Positions 53,440 through 61,649 of a stretch of DNA of 64,000 nt are shown in pieces. The notes beneath the pieces are model-generated. The model was given only the letters and a program-made list of their open reading frames with translations, was not told where the DNA came from and did not search any database. The stretch lies in contig JBDSXW010000032.1 of the NCBI GenBank assembly GCA_039925965.1, positions 1 to 64,000 of the forward strand, read 5' to 3'. This stretch comes from JAZKFT01 sp039925965. GTDB taxonomy: Bacteria; Bacteroidota; Bacteroidia; Chitinophagales; Chitinophagaceae. The position numbers and the translations under genes are program-made. How positions within the stretch are numbered: position 1 is the first letter of the stretch; every line of letters starts with the position of its first letter.

Positions 53440-54576
53440 TTATTGCACTACTACCGATTTGGTAACATTGCTGCTGCCATTGGTCAGCATCAGCTTGTAC
53501 ACACCTGGTTGTACAGATGAAGGCAATTGTAATGTTTGGGTAGAAGCGCCTGCTTCGTTATTGAAGGATGTGGTGAATACTTTTTGGCCGGCATTGCTGA
53601 ACAGGGTCAATGTGTAGCTACCTTTCTCAAAATTGCTGAGTTGTACATTGAGCTTGCCACTTACAACCGGATTTGGAAGGATGGTCAGTTCAGGCGATTT
53701 CCGGTTGCTGTTGATTCTTACAATGCTGCTATAGGTAAGCGAACCGTCGCGGTCAACGCCTTTGATGCGGTAATAGTTATCGCCTGCTGCTGTGGCATTA
53801 TCAATGAAGCCGTATTTGCCGGCATTGGTGGCGGCCACATTGCCAATAGTTATGAAATTACGGCCGTCGGTAGCGCGTTCGATATCGTAACGCAGGCTGT
53901 TGATTTCGGTGGCGATGTTCCAGCTAACTTTTACCTGGCCGTTTGCCTGCACGGCATTGATGCCGGAAAATTTGATGGGAACGATGTGGTCTGTACTGGT
54001 TAGCCAAATACTGTCGAGGTCGATCTGATAGTTTTCTTGAGATAAAAACCTGACTCTTGTGGCAGTAGGATCATTTATTGTAATTGTAGTGTCTCCATAC
54101 CCCGCGGCGCAATTTCCCCTGGTATATGTGCCTACCAATGTCCAGGTCGCCGCTGCAATCTCACCTGCATTATCATCTGGTGCCGGGCTCGATGTTTTTT
54201 CGATTTTTATACTTTTATTGTTGCCAGATGATGCAAAGTGAATTTCATTGATTCCAAAACCAACTTTTGGAGTGCTGATATAAGGAAAATTACCAGAGCC
54301 AGCAGCAGTTTTTATAGCACGCAAGTGACCTGGATCGTAACTGGTGCAGGCGCTTCCAGTAGTTCTGTAAAAATAAAATAACACCCATATACCATTATCG
54401 GCTGTGTCAATCGTGGGTGTAGTTGGTGCTAAGGCACTAGACGAATTAATATTTCCCGGATTGTTGGTGAACCCTTCTCTCCAGTAAACCTCATTTTGAG
54501 CATGGGCTTTAGTAAAACAGGAAAGGGAAATTATAGTGATGTACATCACTGATAATAAGTAAAATTTTCTTTTCAT
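53440..54576 (-). CDS. Secreted protein with type IX sorting tail
   Basis: 378 residues. The signal peptide ends CFTKAHAQ. A beta-rich domain of about 190 residues (VYWREGFTNNPGNINSS, VGFGINEIHFASSGNN, ATRVRFLSQENYQIDLDSIW) has no family that I recognise; it could bind carbohydrate. A fibronectin-like linker (VKVSWNIATEINSLRYDIER) and a T9SS type A tail (LTILPNPVVSGKLNVQL, ending VYKLMLTNGSSNVTKSVVVQ) follow. It is exported to the cell surface. It sits inside the pectin locus just after the pectinesterase gene and shares its C-terminal layout. Confidence 0.85.
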   Translation of the reverse strand: MKRKFYLLSVMYITIISLSCFTKAHAQNEVYWREGFTNNPGNINSSSALAPTTPTIDTADNGIWVLFYFYRTTGSACTSYDPGHLRAIKTAAGSGNFPYISTPKVGFGINEIHFASSGNNKSIKIEKTSSPAPDDNAGEIAAATWTLVGTYTRGNCAAGYGDTTITINDPTATRVRFLSQENYQIDLDSIWLTSTDHIVPIKFSGINAVQANGQVKVSWNIATEINSLRYDIERATDGRNFITIGNVAATNAGKYGFIDNATAAGDNYYRIKGVDRDGSLTYSSIVRINSNRKSPELTILPNPVVSGKLNVQLSNFEKGSYTLTLFSNAGQKVFTTSFNNEAGASTQTLQLPSSVQPGVYKLMLTNGSSNVTKSVVVQ

Positions 54577-54696
54577 ATAGTTGCAATTTTAAGGGTTGAA
54601 ATTAGTGAGTTAAACACTTCTACAGGATGTTTTTTACGCAATCGTTACCGATAGACGTACAAATGCCGGGCAGCAGCATTATTTGATAAAGGAAAA

Positions 54697-54730
54697 TAAA
54701 GAGGCGGCACTGGCTTGCGCCGCCTCTTTA
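54697..54730 (-). terminator. Rho-independent terminator after the pectinesterase gene
   Basis: A perfect 12-bp stem (TAAAGAGGCGGC / GCCGCCTCTTTA) with a 10-base loop, T-rich on the minus-strand 3' side (TTTATTTTCC). It separates the pectinesterase gene from the following sorting-tail gene. Confidence 0.85.
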
Positions 54731-54744
54731 TGGATGTTGAAAAA

Positions 54745-57700
54745 TTATTTACTAAACCTGGTGACTATTTTTTCACCATTGTTTTTATAAACCAGCATAT
54801 AGTTTCCATGGCTTAGCAAGGATGCGTCAATCGATGTTTGAACAGCTCCGATACCAACAATTACCTGGCTGATTCTTTTACCGTCGATGCTCATCAATTC
54901 CAGCGTAGCTCCGGCTTTTGCCGCAGGATGCGTGATCCGGATCTCATTCACAACGGGATTTGGATATACAACCAAAGAACCTTTCAGCTTACTGTTTACT
55001 GCAACCACAGCACTGTATGTAAAGCTGCCGCTTTTATCCACCATTTTCAGGCGGTAGTAACTTACTCCGGCTATTGGATTGGGATCTGTATACTGGTAGT
55101 CGTTTTTACCAGCAGCATTTTTTGCAACTACGGTTCCGACGGCAGAAAAGTCATTGCCAGTCCTGCTTCTTTCCACGATAAAATTTTGGATATTCACTTC
55201 GTTGGCTGTTGCCCAGGTTGCTTTTACAGCGCCTGCGTCGTAACCTGCGTTAAACGATAGCAACGATAAAGGTAACGCGTTGGTATTGGCTACCGCAAAA
55301 GGCGAGAAGCTGGTGAAGCCGGGAGCTGTTGCGAAATAAGGATTGGCCACTGTGCCAGCACCCGTAAGAACGCCAGCGGTAGGCACCCACACGGTGCTTT
55401 CATTATGCATCACATTAACACCATTGTTAATGCTGAAATTAGAACCCTGGTCGGTAATGATCCAGCTTAAACCTACTGATGCGTTGCTGCCGCCCGGTAC
55501 ATCTTCGGTAATATTCCATTGGGTATTTACCACTTTAGTTGGATCCAGGAACGGATAGTCGAAACTGTTTTTTACGTTCACCGACATATTATCGGGCGTG
55601 CCTGCATTGTTGATCGTAATGGGGTTGTAGTTGGTAACTGATGGCCCTACGGGGAAAAGGTTGTTACCTGCACCTATATTGTTTAATTTGAATGCACCTG
55701 CACCATCGGTTACAATATAGTTGGCGGATGTAGCACCGGTTACGGAACTGGTGGTAATCGCGTTTGCCCCGAGCAACAGTTTGCCAGCTGCTAATGTGAG
55801 TGCACCGCCCACTATATTGGTGCTGCCCGAAAGGCTCAGGCCATTGCTGTTATTAACCGTAAGCGAATTAACTGTAGCGGGAAGCAGTGTACCTGTTGTT
55901 TGCGCTACCAGGCCATTGAACACCAGATTACCTGATGTGCCAAGCGTTTTAGCGCCGCTATTGGTAAGGGTTCCGTTTAAGCCGGTGGCAGCACCGGTAC
56001 CCAGAATACCAAGTGGCGACAATACCACATCGCCCACACCAGTAAATGAGTTTATGCCAGTAAATAAACTACCGTTGATCGTGGTTCCGAAAGTAGCGGT
56101 AGGCAGTGGTAATGTGTCCGCCAGGGTGTAGACACCATTTACCTGCCAATTGGTTCTTGGCACGCCAGTGCCTGCTGTTGCAGGAGAATAGTTGAACAAT
56201 TTATTGGTGCCATTAAGCCTTACCAAAACAGAACTGCTTCCGCTGGCGTTGGTATTAAATGTACCACCGCTGATATTAAAATCGCCGCCAAGTGTAAGCG
56301 TGTCTGTAACGGTGCCGCTCTCAATGAAATTAACGATGCCCCCTGTTTGATAAAAGCCGCCAGGGAAGCCAATATCACCGCTGTTGTTAGCAAACGATAC
56401 GTAGGTGTTTCCGGTGCTGACAACGGTGAAGCTACCCTGAACATTTGTGCCATTGAGTGTGCGCCGGATGGCATAATACTTACCGCTATTGGCATTGGTA
56501 TTATTCCAAACAATATTGCCATAATTAATACCCGTTTTAAAAATGTCTGTCTGGCTGGTGGTAAGGCCGGTAATTAAGAAAGTACCGCCGGGCTGAAAGC
56601 CAAAGCGAAGGGGTGTCGTGTTGCTGTTGGCATTGTGTTGATAGGTGCCGGTCGATGTTACATTTACACTATCACCAGTATTACTTAAATTTTGGCCGGT
56701 ACCAGAGTACACAAAGTTTCCGCTGATGTTTACAAACACGTTTCCGTTGGTGAATATGCCGCCGAACAAGGTGAATGTGCCATCTACCTGCAAGTCGGTG
56801 GTAGCGGAGGCAGGTGCGCCATCGTTGGCGATATTGAGATTAACACCCGCGTTCACGATGATCTGCCCGCCCTTATTTATTTTTGTTCTTTGTATATAGC
56901 CTGATCCATTGGCAAGGGTGGCTGAGATGGTAGCCGTATGCCCATTAAGGATATTGGTCGTATTGGAATTATTATACACCGGGTAAGCTGGTGCCGGGTT
57001 AATCCAGTTGCTGCCATCGTAGCGCTCCCAGGTATTCAGGTCTGTCCAGTCGCCGCTTTGGTGGGTCTGGTAGTCGCCGGTTACCGGGTTTAAGATCGCG
57101 AGGCCTTTCACAATCATATTCTTTATTTTACCATAGCGTCCGGGACTGCCGCTGCCACAGCTATTGTAAATTCTGAAGGTTAGTGTTTGCCCTGCGGGGA
57201 TAGTAACGCCACCGGATCCGTTAAATGCGATCCGGTATCCTGAAGTAGTGCCTGCAGTTTCATTACTCACGAGGACAGGCGTAGCAAACGCACCATTAGC
57301 GCCTGCTGCAAGTGTGCCACCAGGACCAACGCCACCGGTAACATCTGTAGAATCAGCCGTTGTAAATCCGGTCTTTGAATAAACGATAGCCAGCTTGGTA
57401 CCACTGCTGGAATTATAGAATGCATGCGAGAATAATACGGAATCGATTCTAACCGAATACAAGGCGCTCGCGGTGACGGTAAATTGTTCGTAGAAGGTAC
57501 GGTTAAGGCTGCTACCGGGGCCACCCGAAGCCGTAGTCCAGGTGCCATCCCCGTTTGCGGTGGCACCATAGGCCTGGCCATGCAGGGTAGAGTAGGCGGG
57601 AACGGCAGGTACTGTGGTGCCGTTGGATAGGTATAGCCTATTAAAAGTCGGGGTGCTTGCCACCACACCTACAGATCTCACTGCGGCGCTATCGTTGCCA

Positions 57701-59427
57701 TTTGTGGTAAAAGCCCATTGTTGCAATGTTTCAGAAACAGTTAGCGGGTTGCTTTGTACCGTGCCGGTAACGGGCACATTTACGCTTGCAGCAGCCACGC
57801 TGGTATGGGTGATATTGCCACTATAGGATCCGGCGGAAGCTGCGTTGAGCCTTACCGAAATAGTAGTGTTGGCTACATTGCCACCAACCGGCGTAAGCGA
57901 TATTGGTGAGCCATTGTCGTACCAGTTGGTGCCACCATTAGAAGAGATTTCATATCCGGCCGGTGGGGTGATAATGATCGCATTGGTAAGGCTGGCACCA
58001 GATACTACATAAGATTGCGAGGTAGAAGGTAAGCCCACACCCTGCAGGAAGCTGCCCAGGGCACCAGTAGCCGTAATGGTAGGCGTGCTGGAGATAGGAA
58101 CCGTGTCGGTAAAATGGGTATTCAGCCCTGCTTTAAAGGCTTTGATATAGTAATAATAAGTTTGGCCTGGCGGCGGAATAGCTTCGGTGTAGGTGAAGTT
58201 TACAGCAGTATCATTTACAGAATTCTGAGAAGCGATGCTTGTAAAACTGATATTATCCGGGCTGCGAAATATTTCCATCGTCACTCCACTGACCGGCCAG
58301 CACAGGTTCCAGTTAAATACGGAGTTGACAGCGCCTTTTGCGCCTTTAAAGTTGGCTACTGCAATAGGTTTTGTAAATCCGCAGCCATCGCTGAAAACCG
58401 CGCAGGGGTCCCAGGTTCCGAATAATGTTGCGTTGCTATAATCTGCTGCCTGCACATCGGTCAATTGCTGGCTCCATGGTACCCTGGAACTAATATCCAG
58501 CAGCCCGCCGGACATGTTCAGGCTTTTGTATTCTGCGAAAGTAATATAGGCGGTATTGGTGCCTGCATCCCAGGTGCTCCAGCCTTCTGGCTTCACCACA
58601 TAACCCATCGACGTATTTAAGTACACAACTTTGTTGCGACTTTTGGCAATATCAGCAGTGTTCATATCATTTTGCCATGGGCGCCCCAGCACATACCTGC
58701 TCGCCCCTCCATTAGAAAGTATTTTGCAATTTCTGAATACATATCCATAAGCCTGTGTTTGCTGTGTATTGGCAGCTGTGATATAACTGTCGCCACCACC
58801 GGTACGGTTTCTTGGGTAAATAACGCAGGTGTCAAATACAGCACGGGCGCCGCCAAAAATAAAATCCACCGTACCATCAATATAACAGTTGAGAAAGTAC
58901 TGGCGCTTACCGTCTCCATTGGCCAGCACCGTATCCTGCCCGCCTAAAAACCGGCAGTTTTTAAATGCGGCCCGATCACCATTTACATTAATCGCCAGGG
59001 CCTGCGGCGATTCACCGGTGGTGTTTTCAAACGTGATATTGACAGCACTGAAATCATTGGCATTTACAAAAAAACTGGCCGAAGTGCTGGTGCCATAAGT
59101 GGTGCCCCCACCGTTGGGTATAGCTTTACCGGAATAGTTATCATAGGTGAGGATCACATTGGTAACACTTTCGCCGATCAATTGCAGAAATGGTTTATTT
59201 GACGGAACGGTGACCACCTCTTTATACCGGCCATTTTTTATGTATATGGTATAGTTGGCGGTAAGCCCCGTGGGAGCTGCATCAATTGCGGCCTGCACGG
59301 TAGTGTAGTCGCCGGATCCGTCTTTGGCCACTACTTTATCATAGGCGCTTGCTTTTAAAAACGCAGTAGTACAAAGTAAAAAAAACAGGATTTTTTTTAG
59401 CGGCAATAATAGGTTGAATTGTTTCAT
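54745..59427 (-). CDS. Giant secreted pectinesterase (CE8) with type IX sorting tail
   Basis: 1560 residues. It demethylates pectin. Signal peptide, then a CE8 domain (30-340) with catalytic Gln164/Asp165 (GGQDTVLANG), Asp188 (VDFIFGGARAVFD) and Arg249 (YVLGRPW). Next come a fibronectin-like part (380-450), a BACON/Ig-like region with SYVVSGASLTNAIIITPPAG, a beta-domain starting LQQWAFTTNGNDSAAVRSVG, and several hundred residues of Gly/Asn/Thr-rich beta-helix-like repeats. The end has another fibronectin-like unit and a sorting tail (LVVYPNPVVNEIRI). The tail means export by the type IX system to the surface. CE8 enzymes are normally 300-400 residues, so most of this protein is not the catalytic domain. 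Confidence 0.92.
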   Translation of the reverse strand: MKQFNLLLPLKKILFFLLCTTAFLKASAYDKVVAKDGSGDYTTVQAAIDAAPTGLTANYTIYIKNGRYKEVVTVPSNKPFLQLIGESVTNVILTYDNYSGKAIPNGGGTTYGTSTSASFFVNANDFSAVNITFENTTGESPQALAINVNGDRAAFKNCRFLGGQDTVLANGDGKRQYFLNCYIDGTVDFIFGGARAVFDTCVIYPRNRTGGGDSYITAANTQQTQAYGYVFRNCKILSNGGASRYVLGRPWQNDMNTADIAKSRNKVVYLNTSMGYVVKPEGWSTWDAGTNTAYITFAEYKSLNMSGGLLDISSRVPWSQQLTDVQAADYSNATLFGTWDPCAVFSDGCGFTKPIAVANFKGAKGAVNSVFNWNLCWPVSGVTMEIFRSPDNISFTSIASQNSVNDTAVNFTYTEAIPPPGQTYYYYIKAFKAGLNTHFTDTVPISSTPTITATGALGSFLQGVGLPSTSQSYVVSGASLTNAIIITPPAGYEISSNGGTNWYDNGSPISLTPVGGNVANTTISVRLNAASAGSYSGNITHTSVAAASVNVPVTGTVQSNPLTVSETLQQWAFTTNGNDSAAVRSVGVVASTPTFNRLYLSNGTTVPAVPAYSTLHGQAYGATANGDGTWTTASGGPGSSLNRTFYEQFTVTASALYSVRIDSVLFSHAFYNSSSGTKLAIVYSKTGFTTADSTDVTGGVGPGGTLAAGANGAFATPVLVSNETAGTTSGYRIAFNGSGGVTIPAGQTLTFRIYNSCGSGSPGRYGKIKNMIVKGLAILNPVTGDYQTHQSGDWTDLNTWERYDGSNWINPAPAYPVYNNSNTTNILNGHTATISATLANGSGYIQRTKINKGGQIIVNAGVNLNIANDGAPASATTDLQVDGTFTLFGGIFTNGNVFVNISGNFVYSGTGQNLSNTGDSVNVTSTGTYQHNANSNTTPLRFGFQPGGTFLITGLTTSQTDIFKTGINYGNIVWNNTNANSGKYYAIRRTLNGTNVQGSFTVVSTGNTYVSFANNSGDIGFPGGFYQTGGIVNFIESGTVTDTLTLGGDFNISGGTFNTNASGSSSVLVRLNGTNKLFNYSPATAGTGVPRTNWQVNGVYTLADTLPLPTATFGTTINGSLFTGINSFTGVGDVVLSPLGILGTGAATGLNGTLTNSGAKTLGTSGNLVFNGLVAQTTGTLLPATVNSLTVNNSNGLSLSGSTNIVGGALTLAAGKLLLGANAITTSSVTGATSANYIVTDGAGAFKLNNIGAGNNLFPVGPSVTNYNPITINNAGTPDNMSVNVKNSFDYPFLDPTKVVNTQWNITEDVPGGSNASVGLSWIITDQGSNFSINNGVNVMHNESTVWVPTAGVLTGAGTVANPYFATAPGFTSFSPFAVANTNALPLSLLSFNAGYDAGAVKATWATANEVNIQNFIVERSRTGNDFSAVGTVVAKNAAGKNDYQYTDPNPIAGVSYYRLKMVDKSGSFTYSAVVAVNSKLKGSLVVYPNPVVNEIRITHPAAKAGATLELMSIDGKRISQVIVGIGAVQTSIDASLLSHGNYMLVYKNNGEKIVTRFSK

Positions 59428-59811
59428 ATGGCTTTTTTTATAAATGGTTTATATGGTGATGACGTATTGAGTGCAAGGATGTGGAATGGAATTTATTTGG
59501 GTGAGGTGGGTGTTTAATAGTAGCGCAACTGTAGAACGGAGCCACGCGATAAGCGGGATTTGCAAAGTTTGCCAATGTCTCTTGAAGGGCGTTGGTGTGG
59601 CGTACAATCAAAAATTTCTTTTGCTTAGCCACCTCTATCAACCCCCGTCAGGCAAGAACCTGTCACCCCTGCCGGCGGGGGACATTTTTGAGAGCCGGTG
59701 ACTAAGAGACCTGTGTGGTGTGCCAGATATTAAAAGGTCATTGCTCAATATGTATGCAACAAAATTGTAATCAACAGAATGACCAATGACCTTTTGACTT
59801 ACTGACTTTTA
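59428..59811. other. Gap between SusD and pectinesterase genes
   Basis: About 380 bases with no gene. It contains the second copy of the dispersed hairpin repeat (59641-59684) and TGACCAA-type filler near 59785-59805. Confidence 0.5.
59641..59684 (+). repeat. Dispersed hairpin repeat, copy 2
   Basis: The first 22 bases (59641-59662) equal 51902-51923; the rest differs at a few positions. The ends CCCCCG and CGGGGG can pair. It lies in the same orientation as copy 1, 7.7 kb away in the same locus. Confidence 0.75.
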
Positions 59812-61644
59812 TTAGTATCCCGGGTTCTGAGCCAGGTTAAAATTCGCATCGCGAACGGGTTGTGGTAAGGGGAAGAGTTCGCTCTTATTGGCTACAAAAC
59901 CAGTGGCGAATCTTGCGAGTGCAGTCGTGTTGATAGCAGCGCTGATCCAGGCTACTTTCGTGGTGCCTGCGGGTGTGGATGCTGGTGCGGTTACATAAAA
60001 CGAGTTTGACCAAATGGCCTTATCATCGCCAGTAGCTGTGGTTTTGTAATACATCGAAACCGGCAATGCATTAAAGGGAGCAGCGCCGGTAGACATCGCC
60101 AGCAATGCATTCTTCGTATCGTTAATTTTCTGCGCCAGCAGGTTCCAGCGCACGAGGTCGTATTTGCGCACGCCTTCGCCACCCAGTTCCAACGATCTTT
60201 CTTTTACGATTGCGTCAAAAAATGTAGCCTTGCTTAAACCGGCAAGATCCACAGTTGCATCAGGGGTGCCGATCGCTTTGCCGTAGCCGCGACGACGAAC
60301 CTGGTTAATGGCGTTGTAGGCGATGGTGGTAGGGCCATTAAGTTCATTTTCAGCTTCGGCCAGCATCAGTAGTACATCGCTGTATCGGAGTATCTGCCAT
60401 TTACTTTGAAAATACTGGGCCTGGCTGGCTGGCGCTATTACCGGGTTACTCATCCAGTCGCGGCGGTATTTTCCATCGTTCATGGCGGTAATGGCCAGGC
60501 CAATTTTTGTGACTCCATCTGCGGCCACGTTGTAGGGGGCAATGGTTACATCCCGGCGCAGGTCGGTTGAATCAAACAGGTAAAAATAGGTTGGTAATGG
60601 GTTAATACTGCTATTGCCAAAGCTGTTGACTTTGGGGCCGTTGTAATAGCCGAGTTTGGTATCCGCAGCGGATCCGCCACCGATACCCGTAGCCTGGAAC
60701 ATGAGTTCTCCGTTCGGATCGTTTGATGCCCTCGCACCTACCTGGTCTTTCCAAAGTGCGCGGTAACTCGGGTTCAGCGAGTGCTGGGTTGAAGCGACGA
60801 TCTCGGTACATTCGTCTTTGGCGATCTGGTAGTAAGCCAGGTAATTGCTCCCCCTGACCATGGTAGCAGAACTACGCAACGAATAGCCGCCGCGGTACAA
60901 TGCGATCCTGGCCCGGAGGCCTTTAACAGCACCTTTGGTAAGCCGTTCATCAGGCTGGTCGCCGATTGCGGCTACATCGTTGCGCCACGGAACCATGGTG
61001 GCGGCAAGTTTAAGATCGTCCAGCAGGTGGTCGTAAATGCTGTCGCGACTGGTCTTTGCCGGGAAAGGAGATTCCCCTGCCTGTGCATAGGCTGGTTTAA
61101 AATGAGCAGGCAGGTCGCCCCAGTTGCGGATGGCTTCGAGATAAAACTGTGCCCGGAGTGTAAGGGCTTCGCCATACATACGTTGCAGTTGTTTCTTCTG
61201 CTGATCGGTGCCACTATTGAAAAGGGCCATTTTCGGAATATTGTCGATGCAGATATTAGCATATTCAATCCCCTGAAATAGTTGGTTAAAGGGTTTTTCC
61301 AGCTGCGCATTTCCTGGCGTTAATGTGTACCGGGCCATGCCACGGCGGTCATCATCCACGGTACCACCCGGGCCCTGCATTTCGTCATTATCTACGGTGT
61401 AGTAAAGGCTCAGGCGGATGCCATAACCCTGGTCGCCGGTAAGCCTGCTGTATACGGCTATCAGCGACTGGTAGGTGGTGCTTACATCGCTAAATAAGAA
61501 ATCAGGACCCACAGAAGTTATGGGTTGCTGGTCAAGGTATTTTTTGCAGCTACTGGTAAAAAGCATGGTGGAAAATGCCGCCAGCAGCAACATGGTTCCG
61601 GGCTTTTTGAAATATTTTGAAAACATATCGTTTGTTTTATACAT
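59812..61644 (-). CDS. SusD/RagB family outer-membrane lipoprotein
   Basis: 610 residues. It binds glycan at the cell surface and forms the lid of the SusC channel. Lipoprotein signal peptide MLLLAAFSTMLFTSSC with lipidation at Cys33. It has KKYLDQQPITSVGPDFLFSD after it, RAQFYLEAIRNWGDLPAHF typical of SusD TPR-like helices, and the C-terminal RSLELGGEGVRKYDLVRWN, ending FNLAQNPGY. It starts at ATG 61644 or 61626. The SusC gene ends 5 bases upstream. Being part of the pectin locus, its ligand is probably pectic oligosaccharide. Confidence 0.94.
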   Translation of the reverse strand: MYKTNDMFSKYFKKPGTMLLLAAFSTMLFTSSCKKYLDQQPITSVGPDFLFSDVSTTYQSLIAVYSRLTGDQGYGIRLSLYYTVDNDEMQGPGGTVDDDRRGMARYTLTPGNAQLEKPFNQLFQGIEYANICIDNIPKMALFNSGTDQQKKQLQRMYGEALTLRAQFYLEAIRNWGDLPAHFKPAYAQAGESPFPAKTSRDSIYDHLLDDLKLAATMVPWRNDVAAIGDQPDERLTKGAVKGLRARIALYRGGYSLRSSATMVRGSNYLAYYQIAKDECTEIVASTQHSLNPSYRALWKDQVGARASNDPNGELMFQATGIGGGSAADTKLGYYNGPKVNSFGNSSINPLPTYFYLFDSTDLRRDVTIAPYNVAADGVTKIGLAITAMNDGKYRRDWMSNPVIAPASQAQYFQSKWQILRYSDVLLMLAEAENELNGPTTIAYNAINQVRRRGYGKAIGTPDATVDLAGLSKATFFDAIVKERSLELGGEGVRKYDLVRWNLLAQKINDTKNALLAMSTGAAPFNALPVSMYYKTTATGDDKAIWSNSFYVTAPASTPAGTTKVAWISAAINTTALARFATGFVANKSELFPLPQPVRDANFNLAQNPGY

Positions 61645-61649
61645 TAAAA

